Virus record (IMG/VR): IMGVR_UViG_3300020182_000040
Location: 1 to 57,497 of that record
Reading direction: 5' to 3' (one strand)
DNA from: a virus
Length of the DNA stretch: 57,497 nt
Part shown: piece after piece, positions 42,548 to 51,306 of the stretch
Position numbering within the stretch: position 1 is the first letter of the stretch
How the letters are laid out: each line of letters opens with the position of its first letter
Made by a program: the position numbers and the translations under genes
Notes under the pieces: model-generated
The model's database searches: none
What the model was told of the DNA's origin: nothing
What the model saw: only the letters and a program-made list of their open reading frames with translations

Positions 42548-45277
42548 TTATTTTACTGTTAATATGTTTCTATGTGTTGAGTTAACATTTCCATTAGTAT
42601 CTTCAACCTCTAGTGAGATTGTATAGTTTCCTGGATTCCTAAAGAGATATGTTAACACTATATCACCATAATATATATCACTATTATCAGGGTATGTATT
42701 ATTGGTAATCGTCCATTTTTTCAATTTCATTCCTGGCATCTTTGAATAATCCGGAGAGAATGTAATATGTGTTGATTTATTTACCATTCTCCAGTCACTA
42801 AAGATATCAATTTCATCGTAGTTAGGATTATAGGTTACTTGATGTACCTCTCCACTAATAGTTCCGCCTAACATCGATACACTTTCAAAGTCGTGGTACT
42901 TATTAGTTTCTTTACCAACTGCAAGAATAAATGCAACTACGTCGACTACTCCATCACCATCATTGTCTTTACCGACTAAATTGTAGATAAATTTACTAAT
43001 AATTGGATTAGTCGATGTATTTAATTCATCAACAACTGTTTGCCAATCCGCTATATTAGTATTAGCTCCTGGGTTTGCAGAAGTTATTTGATATGAATCT
43101 GATATAATTTGACCAGTTATCGGATCTTTATGATCGATCGAAATTACTGGGTTTCCTGTAAATACTGGTTCTATTTTAAATGAAGCTGCTAAATCTGATC
43201 CGATTCTAGTTGCATCCCACCATAAATCAGATGTATTGTTCCAAGTATAATTAGCGCTATTCCAGTAGTAAGGACCTGTAGTTTCAGAATAACCAGTCTC
43301 TGAGAAAATATCAACGTATCTTGAAACTGTCGTAAAATCATCGCTCTGTCCTTCGATTGGATCGTGAACATAATTATTTCGGTCAAGTGCTAAGTACCAA
43401 CTTGTATTTGATTCTTCAATCTTGTTTGGATTATGTACTGGAAGATCCCAATATCCACCAACTTCTTTCCAAGAAACCGATTCTCTGTCATTCCAAGTAT
43501 TTTTTCTAAGAGTTTTATAGAATCCATAGAACTCAACCTCTTTTAAACCAACTTCGATTAAACCATATTTAACATCATATGATCTGTGACCAAATAGGTC
43601 AAATGTTCTCATTTCAACATTATATGACCCTTCATATGGTAAGAAAACAGGGAACCTTAAATAGTTATCAATGTCTCCTTTAAATTCATATCTTAGTCCT
43701 TTTGGACCAGTAATAATCCATTCAACTTCATATACCCAACGCTTCCACCAGTTATTCCAAGTAACTTGTGGATCGATTGCATCTTGCCATGTAAATTGAG
43801 CCTCTTCCCAGCTTTGAGTAAATGTTGTTTCACCGTCAAGAATTACTGGACATCCAATTTCAATATCCTCATTGAATGTTTCTAACTCATCATTATAATA
43901 GCCAGCATAGAATAGCTCAATTGCCTCTCTTAAATCAGCAAGTTGATCGTTAGTTAAGTTTCCATACTCACTAAAATCAGTTGCTAATAAATCATGATAC
44001 TTTTGGTAATCTCCACTTGTAATATTATTTGGATCGTACACTTTCTTTAAGACTAGTGATACGTCCTCAATAAATAGTTTTCGTTGTGTTGGGAATAGCT
44101 CAAAATCAATGTCATGTCCTTCAGTAAAGAAGGCAATTGCATTTTGGTTATTCCAAATGTTTAGGTTCTTTTGTGTAAAGTAATCACCTTCAGCAACAAT
44201 ATCAATAATTTTAGCATTTAATGGAAGGTATTCTCTCTGTAACTTTGACTTTAGACCATATAACTTAATTAGTACCTCTTCTGGCGTAAACTCAAAAACT
44301 TCTTCAACCTTTGGGTAATCCCATTCATCATATTCTCCATTGACAACATTTAAACGGTATACCAAACTAAACCTACTGGTTTTCTTTAGGTTGCTTGAAG
44401 GAACCTCAACACTAATCTTTTTTCTAACCGCATCTCCATATTGACTTGAACCTGTTACTGGAATTGCGTGTAGTTTACCAAATGAACTACTTCCAGTATT
44501 AATGTTTAACCAATACTCTTTTAGGGTCAAATTATTATAACCAAAGAAATCAATTGCATTTAGAATAGCTTTGTAAGTTCCAATAAATGGTTTTATGTTT
44601 GCTAATTCTAATAAGAGCTCTCTTCTTTTTTGGTTTAATAAAATATAGTCAGGAGCCATTTCAGTAATATCATGCTCCTTAAATAAGATAAAGTCACCTT
44701 CATCTAGACTGGCTCCTAAGTTTTGTAATAGGACTCTTAACCTCTCATCTTCACCTACAACCTCACCGTAGAAAAAGATACTCGCAATGTGTGTACTTGT
44801 TGCTCCATCGTTATAATACACTAGAAGGGTGTTCTCGTGTCTTCCTTCATCTTCAGAATTAAGAGCAACGTTAACTTGTACCGCCTCATTATTTACGCTT
44901 GAAACCTGCTTTACTCCATTGATTGTACTGGTAACAGTTGAATTATCAAGGATTGAAATTTGCTGATTAGTTTCAACGTTAATTTTGGTCAACCCATTTT
45001 CAACCTTTGCAGTATACATTATCAGATCATCTGAGGAATAAGAATCATTTTTCCATTTGAATACAAATTCACCTGCAGTTTGAGTGTCTGATAGTGGTCT
45101 ATTTAAATAGCGAACACTATTATATTCAACATCTTCTAAAAAGAATAATGTTGCCGACTCATATAGTCCAGTAGAAACCTCATCAAGATACACAGAAGTT
45201 TTCAGTACACCATTCTGGTCTACTGTTGTATCTAGAACATGATCAGTTCCTTTAAATATCTTTAAGTTATCAAACAT
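42548..45277 (-). CDS. Probable baseplate wedge protein, gp7-like
   Basis: A 909-aa protein in the position of T4 gene 7, directly downstream of gp6 and one tiny gene (T4 gp7 is 1032 aa). The N-terminal half has a gp7-like alternation of helices and strands (LLQNLGASLDEGDFILFKE). Two Trp-rich segments (VTWNNWWKRWVYEVEW, ~490, and SLKEVEFYGFYKTLR) precede Ig/PKD-like domains, the last one at 840-909 (YLFRNPGNYTISLEVEDTNG). The call rests on position, size and fold impression and not on a sharp motif. It overlaps the 90-aa gene by 1 nt. Confidence 0.55.
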   Translation of the reverse strand: MFDNLKIFKGTDHVLDTTVDQNGVLKTSVYLDEVSTGLYESATLFFLEDVEYNSVRYLNRPLSDTQTAGEFVFKWKNDSYSSDDLIMYTAKVENGLTKINVETNQQISILDNSTVTSTINGVKQVSSVNNEAVQVNVALNSEDEGRHENTLLVYYNDGATSTHIASIFFYGEVVGEDERLRVLLQNLGASLDEGDFILFKEHDITEMAPDYILLNQKRRELLLELANIKPFIGTYKAILNAIDFFGYNNLTLKEYWLNINTGSSSFGKLHAIPVTGSSQYGDAVRKKISVEVPSSNLKKTSRFSLVYRLNVVNGEYDEWDYPKVEEVFEFTPEEVLIKLYGLKSKLQREYLPLNAKIIDIVAEGDYFTQKNLNIWNNQNAIAFFTEGHDIDFELFPTQRKLFIEDVSLVLKKVYDPNNITSGDYQKYHDLLATDFSEYGNLTNDQLADLREAIELFYAGYYNDELETFNEDIEIGCPVILDGETTFTQSWEEAQFTWQDAIDPQVTWNNWWKRWVYEVEWIITGPKGLRYEFKGDIDNYLRFPVFLPYEGSYNVEMRTFDLFGHRSYDVKYGLIEVGLKEVEFYGFYKTLRKNTWNDRESVSWKEVGGYWDLPVHNPNKIEESNTSWYLALDRNNYVHDPIEGQSDDFTTVSRYVDIFSETGYSETTGPYYWNSANYTWNNTSDLWWDATRIGSDLAASFKIEPVFTGNPVISIDHKDPITGQIISDSYQITSANPGANTNIADWQTVVDELNTSTNPIISKFIYNLVGKDNDGDGVVDVVAFILAVGKETNKYHDFESVSMLGGTISGEVHQVTYNPNYDEIDIFSDWRMVNKSTHITFSPDYSKMPGMKLKKWTITNNTYPDNSDIYYGDIVLTYLFRNPGNYTISLEVEDTNGNVNSTHRNILTVK

Positions 45278-45549
45278 TATTTAACGTTTGTGTCGTCTTT
45301 TTTAACAGTATAGTTTTTGTACTGTTGCATCATCTTTATTGATCGGATTAGATTCATTAAATAATCATTAATAAAACTAATAAAGTCGCTTATTGTCTGG
45401 TTTCTCAGAACATGAGAAGACATGTTTCTTTGCATCAAACTTTCAGAGTAATCATAACCTAAGTTTAAACGATTATCCTTTCTAGTTTTTCTGCTAGAAT
45501 AAAGCTTCTTTAGTTTATATTTTAATAGTCCTTTATATAAAGATTCCAT
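45277..45549 (-). CDS. Small basic hypothetical protein in baseplate cluster
   Basis: A 90-aa, very basic protein (many Lys, Arg, Ser and Tyr). It begins MESLYKGLLKYKLKKLYSSR, followed by a helix (VLRNQTISDFISFINDYLMNLIRSI). It is joined by 1-nt overlaps to gp6 before it and the gp7-like gene after it, which supports translation. A small wedge-assembly factor or minor component is possible. No family is recognised. Confidence 0.72.
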   Translation of the reverse strand: MESLYKGLLKYKLKKLYSSRKTRKDNRLNLGYDYSESLMQRNMSSHVLRNQTISDFISFINDYLMNLIRSIKMMQQYKNYTVKKDDTNVK

Positions 45550-47378
45550 TATAGTGCTTTTCTATTTGATGTCTGTACTCTTGTATAAATCTTTCTTGGT
45601 ACTGGAGTACCATCGAAGTTTATAGAAAGACATGATTCTTCATTAATTGCTGGCTCATCTTTGATTTCATCCCCATCGCGATCTTGCCAACCTCCTCTGA
45701 ATACTGCAATTTCTTCTTTGTCTAGGATAATATCACCCCATTGATCTAGACCTACAATATCGGCTGGAATTGAATCATTTTCAGCAACATTCACTTTAGT
45801 AACCTCTTCAATTTTCTTAAAGAATACGTACTTTTGTTTACCATTACCAATATCTTCAAGCGTTACTGGTTCCTGTGCTGCAATTGTAGTTGTAACTGAT
45901 TCATAGTAACCTAGTCTTCTAGCAGTTTCTTCAGTTTCGCTTCTAAATTGAACGTTTACTGCATCAACCCCTTCAATTCCTTCTAGGATATAAATAATAT
46001 CACTCTTCGGTAATTTATCCCTTCTTGTGATATTTAATAAGTATTCAGAAATTGCTACTCTAATATCATTTGCAATGTTTTCTTTACTAAACCCTTCAAA
46101 ATATCTAACTGAAATATCCATTGCATATTTTCTAACCTGTGGTTTAACAAATTTAACTTCAGTTGTAACCATCATTTGACCACTATCTTGTAGAACCTGT
46201 GTCATTTTATCATATTCATTCTGGTCAAAGAACATTTCTTGCTGTGGAATTGAGAAGTAGTCTTGATTCTTTGCAAGTTTTCTCTTAATATCAGGTACTG
46301 CAAAAATATAGATTACATTGTCATCGTCGATATAACCATCATCAGCGGTATTGTATGCATCAATATATGAGAAAATACCATATCTTGATAGGAAGTACTC
46401 ATAGTTATCTGGAGTTGCTAATACAAATGACTTTGACGCAAGTGGTGCAATTACCTTTGTAAACTCAGTAGATTCTGGGTCAGCTCCCATTTTCGGAGAT
46501 GATGTAACTTCAACTGACAGGATTTCGTTTAGGTCATAAAAGTTACCGGCACTATCTTGACCTTCATCAATCCATTTAATTGTTAAGTCTTCAGCATCTT
46601 CAATATTACCGTTTGCCCCATCATGAATAATGTACTCAATATCAATAATAGAACCATTAACTGGAATTGTACCAAAATTATTAGTACCAAAGTAAACATC
46701 TAAACCTCCACTGATACCTGTTTTAACAATAAACCCTTTATCTCCGGCATTCATTTCATAAACTGAATTGAATTTAGTCCATTGTTCTCCGTTAACCGAT
46801 ACTTTTACTAGGTTATGATCTGTTGTTCCTCCAGTTTGAATATTGTAACTTTGAAATGATTCACCATCACCAGTAACACTTTGAGTTTCTGATCTACCCT
46901 GTACAATAACAACTTTAATTTGTTCTCTTTGATTCTTATTAATTCTAAATGCATCTCTTGATGTTCTTAGCATATAAGAAAGTCCGTTTGCATCAAATTT
47001 AAGTTCAGTGTTTGCTGGAATCGAGATCCCATCTCCTGCTAAATTAGTTAGGGCACCTGACTGTGGGTTGATTCTAATTGCAAGTTCACCAGTAGCCGCA
47101 AATCCTCTAGTTGCATCATGTCCAGCAAGTCTAGCAAGTCCATAGATTGATTCTGATTGTTGTGCTGTGTATATGTTTTGTTCTACAGTAGAATCTTCAA
47201 CATAGAATAATAATAGCTCAGAAATCTCTGAAAGAACCCTCAGGATTTGAGCAAAGGGCGAAGCGTTAGTGAATAAAGTGCCTGATCTTTTGTAGATTCT
47301 AGAAATATAAGTTCTAGTATCATCAAAGATCTGAGAAGCAATTATCCTCGTCTTATTTAGAAATTTTTGTTCGGCCAT
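45549..47378 (-). CDS. 6: Baseplate wedge protein, gp6-like (baseplate J family)
   Basis: A 609-aa protein; the region around residues 60-130 (ESIYGLARLAGHDATRGFAA, then ELAIRINPQSG) is the characteristic start of the gp6/baseplate-J family. Long beta domains and a helical C-terminal arm follow (VRYFEGFSKENIANDIRVA). T4 gp6 is 660 aa. It forms the iris of the baseplate wedges that drives sheath contraction. It lies directly after gp25, its normal partner, and 1 nt overlaps the next gene. Confidence 0.88.
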   Translation of the reverse strand: MAEQKFLNKTRIIASQIFDDTRTYISRIYKRSGTLFTNASPFAQILRVLSEISELLLFYVEDSTVEQNIYTAQQSESIYGLARLAGHDATRGFAATGELAIRINPQSGALTNLAGDGISIPANTELKFDANGLSYMLRTSRDAFRINKNQREQIKVVIVQGRSETQSVTGDGESFQSYNIQTGGTTDHNLVKVSVNGEQWTKFNSVYEMNAGDKGFIVKTGISGGLDVYFGTNNFGTIPVNGSIIDIEYIIHDGANGNIEDAEDLTIKWIDEGQDSAGNFYDLNEILSVEVTSSPKMGADPESTEFTKVIAPLASKSFVLATPDNYEYFLSRYGIFSYIDAYNTADDGYIDDDNVIYIFAVPDIKRKLAKNQDYFSIPQQEMFFDQNEYDKMTQVLQDSGQMMVTTEVKFVKPQVRKYAMDISVRYFEGFSKENIANDIRVAISEYLLNITRRDKLPKSDIIYILEGIEGVDAVNVQFRSETEETARRLGYYESVTTTIAAQEPVTLEDIGNGKQKYVFFKKIEEVTKVNVAENDSIPADIVGLDQWGDIILDKEEIAVFRGGWQDRDGDEIKDEPAINEESCLSINFDGTPVPRKIYTRVQTSNRKAL

Positions 47379-47393
47379 TATCTAATTAATTTT

Positions 47394-47750
47394 TTATAAA
47401 CTTGACACTGATATCATATATTGGCTATCGATTGTAATGTCAATAAATGCTTCGTCTCTTACCTCTCCTCTAATAAAATTAACTTCAGCGTCGACTCTAT
47501 ATTTAGAAGCAAGTGGACAATATCTTGCTATTTGTTTGTCTATTTCATTTTTTACAACGAACTCATTTGCATTAAGTTCATATAGTAGGTCATTTAAACT
47601 GCAACCAAAATCAGAATCCCCTAAGACCTCTCCTTTATTAGTGAAGAGGATAGTTTCAATCTGCGTAATCAACTGGTCAATTTCATTTTTTGAATGAACT
47701 TCAGTTGGATTATGATTGGGGTCGCCAATGGTCTTAATATACAGTTCCAT
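47394..47750 (-). CDS. 25: Baseplate wedge protein, gp25-like
   Basis: A 118-aa protein (T4 gp25 is 132 aa) of the small gpW/gp25 family. The central block LFTNKGEVLGDSDFGCSLND and the following helix-strand (NEIDKQIARYCPLAS) match the family pattern of the sheath-initiating wedge piece. It lies 15 nt before gp6 and 16 nt after the 279-aa gene. T4 also places 25 near uvsY-uvsW, but here they are 27 kb apart. Confidence 0.9.
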   Translation of the reverse strand: MELYIKTIGDPNHNPTEVHSKNEIDQLITQIETILFTNKGEVLGDSDFGCSLNDLLYELNANEFVVKNEIDKQIARYCPLASKYRVDAEVNFIRGEVRDEAFIDITIDSQYMISVSSL

Positions 47751-47766
47751 ATTCTATTTATTATAA

Positions 47767-48606
47767 TTAGCCGTGGAACATCCAGTCAACTCCTTCGTCG
47801 CCCTTGATTTCCTCTTTAATTTCTGCTAATTCTTCGTCTCCCATTGATTTGATCGCGTCATAATCAAAGTCAACATTTCCAGGAAGTGCAAACTTAAAGA
47901 TTCCAAGTTTAGCTCCTAGAGACTGTTTAATTCTTGCTGAGCAATATCTAAAGAAGATTTCATCGCTGTATAGTGCACAATCTTCAATGGTTTCATATAC
48001 ATTAATAATTACATCACCCTTTGGAGTGTCTCCTAAAAACTTAAGTTCTCCAGTTAATTGAGAGAATGAGAATGTAATTGGGTTTTCTAAGATTTGTCTT
48101 GAAAGATCGAATAGAGATCTATTAACTACATAGTACTGTAGGTTTTCTGCAAAATCAGCTGAACCAGAACCAGAATATGCTCCTTTAAACATCATTCTTT
48201 CCATTCCAAAATCTCCTAATGATGTAAATCTGATGTCTAGTCCAGATCCACCACCATTCCATCCACTAGAAAGATCCCATAGTCCAAAAACTGAGAATAC
48301 TTGACCTGCTCCAGTACTTGACGTGTCTGGTAAATAAACCGATCTATTTTTTCTAAAGTATTCAGTTTCAAAAACATTATGTGGAATATGGAAGAAGTTT
48401 TCTCTTACCGAATATTCATAGTTCTTATAGAACCATTTTCTAGCTCTTTTAATAATGTTCATGATTTCTCTAGTTGGAAGATTTACTGGAACCATACATG
48501 CTCCAGTGATATCGTCTGCTAATTCATCTAAGAATGCATTTTCACAGTCTGTTCCAAAATCTCTTGGAGTGCTTAATCCACTAGTACCACTTCTAATTTC
48601 GCTCAT
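47767..48606 (-). CDS. Hypothetical virion structural protein (279 aa)
   Basis: A 279-aa protein with a helical start (NLPTREIMNIIKRARKWFYK), a Gly-rich beta middle (WDLSSGWNGGGSGLDIRF) and a helical acidic end (SMGDEELAEIKEEIKGDEG). The layout looks like a neck/connector or baseplate-associated protein in marine phages, but I cannot name the family. It starts 1 nt after the amidoligase-like gene and precedes gp25. Confidence 0.65.
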   Translation of the reverse strand: MSEIRSGTSGLSTPRDFGTDCENAFLDELADDITGACMVPVNLPTREIMNIIKRARKWFYKNYEYSVRENFFHIPHNVFETEYFRKNRSVYLPDTSSTGAGQVFSVFGLWDLSSGWNGGGSGLDIRFTSLGDFGMERMMFKGAYSGSGSADFAENLQYYVVNRSLFDLSRQILENPITFSFSQLTGELKFLGDTPKGDVIINVYETIEDCALYSDEIFFRYCSARIKQSLGAKLGIFKFALPGNVDFDYDAIKSMGDEELAEIKEEIKGDEGVDWMFHG

Positions 48607-48607
48607 T

Positions 48608-49918
48608 TTACGAATTTATTTTTTTACTGACGACAACTTCTGTTTCGTCAAATCTTGTATTATCATCGATGAATCCTTCCCTGAAGATTCCACCTATCAT
48701 TTTACCTTTAAAAATTCCACCCCTACCAAACACATAACAGTTCTTAGCAGTACAGCTTGCATGTACATAAGAAGATTCAATCTTAGAGTCTGAAACCTCA
48801 GTGCCATTATACAGATTACATGTTTTAAGTACTGATCTTGTAACCTCACTGTTATGCATGTTTGAATTAAAAACGTTTCCATTTACATGACAATCAATTA
48901 AATCTACTCCATCAATTTCATAGCATACTGGAAACTTTCCATCTTTAACCTGTACTCGACCAATATCAGAATCATAATTAATGATACCCTCTACCATACC
49001 ACCAAGTGAGATTAAAGAAACTATTTTGTTTTTAATTCGATCCCATTGTAATCTAATCACAGCATCTACTTCTTGTAAGTCTACCATAACATCAATACTT
49101 GGATAGTGCTTCTTTAAGTTTGTGTAATTGCTGAGTATTTCTCTAAGTGGTAAATTCTTATTAAGAATCTTCTTCAGTTCGATTTTATTAGTTTCAGTGA
49201 ACTCAGGTTCTGAACATGATTTCCACGTTTGAACAATAAATCGATCAACAAGATACAAAATACTATCTTGCTTGTGTTCGTAATCTTTTCCTCCAATATA
49301 TCTAAATTCTAAGTAATTTTTAATCTTCTTATCAAAGTTTATTCCGTAGTACTTAGTATTTGGGAAGTTAAAGTTCATTTGAGAAATTAATGAACCGTCA
49401 AAATAAAACGATTCATTCTTTGGCATTACCCATTTAATCGACTTAGCATAAATCGAATCTTTTCTATTTGGGAAAAGCTTGTAAACTTGATCTTCATTAA
49501 ATTCAAGAATAAACTTAAGGGTGTTCATTTTTGAAATGGTATTCTTATCATCTAAGAAGTCTTTCTGAAATGAAAGGTTTAGGTGAATTGAAGATCTTTC
49601 AGTTGTGTAGCCATTTTCTCTAATCCATCCAAGCATCTTAATAATCATGATCCTTGCATTTCTGTATGGAACTGCGCCAGTAACCAGCTCGATTAGACCT
49701 TTGCCACCACTCATATCTGGTTCCATTTTAAACGTTTTATCGTCTGGTTGGAAGTCAGAGTGGGCCTTCGTTTCTATACGAATATCACGACCTAGAAGAA
49801 CTTTGAGCATATCTCTCGTTTCTTCTATGCCGTGATTAGAATAAAATTCAAACTCAACACCTATCTGTGAGGCGTTTAAGATTGACAATTTATCAGAATT
49901 TCTATTTAATGTCTGCAT
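48608..49918 (-). CDS. Amidoligase-like enzyme with C-terminal beta-helix
   Basis: A 436-aa protein. The N-terminal ~330 residues carry features of COOH-NH2 ligases related to glutamine synthetase: GVEFEF at 20-25, MEPD at 65-68, LIELVTG at 75-81 and SSIHLNLSF at 109-117. These are the acidic and His metal/ATP-binding pattern of the amidoligase family. The last ~100 residues are short repeats (DCHVNGNVFNS, then CNLYNGTEVSDS and CYVFGRGGIF), a small right-handed beta-helix like those in spike proteins. It would form peptide (amide) bonds on a protein or cell-wall target. It lies in the tail cluster behind a TATATACTTA element; its substrate is unknown. Confidence 0.68.
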   Translation of the reverse strand: MQTLNRNSDKLSILNASQIGVEFEFYSNHGIEETRDMLKVLLGRDIRIETKAHSDFQPDDKTFKMEPDMSGGKGLIELVTGAVPYRNARIMIIKMLGWIRENGYTTERSSIHLNLSFQKDFLDDKNTISKMNTLKFILEFNEDQVYKLFPNRKDSIYAKSIKWVMPKNESFYFDGSLISQMNFNFPNTKYYGINFDKKIKNYLEFRYIGGKDYEHKQDSILYLVDRFIVQTWKSCSEPEFTETNKIELKKILNKNLPLREILSNYTNLKKHYPSIDVMVDLQEVDAVIRLQWDRIKNKIVSLISLGGMVEGIINYDSDIGRVQVKDGKFPVCYEIDGVDLIDCHVNGNVFNSNMHNSEVTRSVLKTCNLYNGTEVSDSKIESSYVHASCTAKNCYVFGRGGIFKGKMIGGIFREGFIDDNTRFDETEVVVSKKINS

Positions 49919-49945
49919 CGACTGATTATGATATTATACACTTAT

Positions 49946-49956
49946 TAAGTATATAT
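49946..49956 (-). promoter_or_regulatory. Candidate promoter element ATATATACTTA
   Basis: ATATATACTTA on the minus strand, about 28 nt before the ATG of the amidoligase-like gene. The same 11-mer precedes the S1-like gene at 51293-51303, which is unlikely by chance in two adjacent leaders. Confidence 0.45.
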
Positions 49957-49977
49957 CACATTCAGAGATGTGTTAAA

Positions 49978-51267
49978 TTATTCTGGTAATTTAAGGAAGA
50001 TCTTTTGAGCAGCCTTATCGATTCTATTAATCTGTACGGTAATTTTATCACCTGGATTATATAGATCCATAATTCCATCTTCAAGTTCGCTAACATGCAA
50101 TAAACCAACTAAACCTTCTTCAACGCTAATGAATAGACCATAGTCCTTTTTAGTTTTTACAGTTGCTTCAACATTACATGGTACTTTGAACTTTTTGTCA
50201 ACATCTGACCATGGATTATCAATTGATTCAGCTTTTTGGCTTAGTGTAATCTTCGTGTTACTAATGATGTCTTTAATCCAGAAACTAATTGAATCTCCGG
50301 GCTTGATTTCTCTTGCCTTGAATTTCTTCATTGTTTCTTCATCTAAATCATTAACGTGAATCATACCAGTTAGACAAGTATTAAACTCAACAAAGACTCC
50401 ATATTTAGCAGTACCTGTTACTTCACCTAAATGATTATCTTCGATTGCAGCTTTAAGATTCTGAATCTCGGTTGGAATCATTGCTTGTAAATACTTACGG
50501 TGAGAAACTACGATTGTACCTCTTTCTGGTGAGAACGACACTGGAACAACATACATTTCTTGTCCAATAATAGATTCAAAGTCATGTAGTTTATTAATTC
50601 CAGCTAATGAACCTGGCATAAAACACTCAACACCTTGAATAGCTACGATATAACCACCATTCTCAATCATGTGGCTAACTCTACCAACCCATGCAGTATC
50701 TGCAGTATCAACTCCGGATTGTAGGTCTCTAAAGACTCTTTGCTTCATACCACCCGAAACAGATCCAGTAATGTGAGCATTGTTACTTGCAGTATCGTAT
50801 CCGTCGCTTGTGATTAATACTGATACCTCATCACCTGGTTTGTAGTCCTCAAGTATGTGTGCAGGTTCTTTTGATAACTTAACGTAAATCATCTCGCGAT
50901 AATCTACATCAAGCGTCATCCATTCTGAAGAAACTGCATATACTCTACCATCAACGATGTCGCCAACATTTACATGCACTCGCATGTTTTGAACACTTTC
51001 ATGTCCAGCATAAATATCGTAATGTTTTTGGGCATATGGTTCTCTACAGAATACTCTGTCTTTACCATTAGTTTTGATGTGTGGATTTGGTTTTCGAGTG
51101 TTAGTAATACACGTTGATTCGTAGCCATCCCAGTTAAATGTTCCATCTTCATTTAACCAAGATTCTTCTTCTACTCTTTCTTCGTTAGATTCAACAGTTA
51201 CTGTTTCTTCTACGATTGCTTCACCAGCCATTGGCTTGGTTAGGCGCTTTCTTTTGTTTTCTGACAT
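49978..51267 (-). CDS. Ribosomal protein S1-like protein with four S1 domains
   Basis: A 429-aa protein. An acidic/basic N-terminus is followed by four S1-type OB folds: at ~98-165 (VNVGDIVDGRVYAVSSEW), ~190-260 (WVGRVSHMIENGGYIV), ~275-345 (GEVTGTAKYGVFVEFNTCL) and ~360-428 (VEATVKTKKDYGLFISVEEG). The last two have the typical VGLLHVSEL/TGMIHVNDL loops that bind RNA. Host S1 brings mRNA to the 30S ribosome and unfolds it. It is a single cistron between tail genes with its own TATATACTTA element 26 nt upstream. It could act on phage translation; it could also be an RNA-binding factor unrelated to the ribosome. Confidence 0.88.
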   Translation of the reverse strand: MSENKRKRLTKPMAGEAIVEETVTVESNEERVEEESWLNEDGTFNWDGYESTCITNTRKPNPHIKTNGKDRVFCREPYAQKHYDIYAGHESVQNMRVHVNVGDIVDGRVYAVSSEWMTLDVDYREMIYVKLSKEPAHILEDYKPGDEVSVLITSDGYDTASNNAHITGSVSGGMKQRVFRDLQSGVDTADTAWVGRVSHMIENGGYIVAIQGVECFMPGSLAGINKLHDFESIIGQEMYVVPVSFSPERGTIVVSHRKYLQAMIPTEIQNLKAAIEDNHLGEVTGTAKYGVFVEFNTCLTGMIHVNDLDEETMKKFKAREIKPGDSISFWIKDIISNTKITLSQKAESIDNPWSDVDKKFKVPCNVEATVKTKKDYGLFISVEEGLVGLLHVSELEDGIMDLYNPGDKITVQINRIDKAAQKIFLKLPE

Positions 51268-51292
51268 TTATTTTTAAATTAAAAAGTGAGAC

Positions 51293-51303
51293 TAAGTATA
51301 TAT
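51293..51303 (-). promoter_or_regulatory. Candidate promoter element ATATATACTTA
   Basis: ATATATACTTA on the minus strand, 26 nt before the S1-like ATG. It is identical to the element before the amidoligase-like gene. Confidence 0.45.
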
Positions 51304-51306
51304 TCG

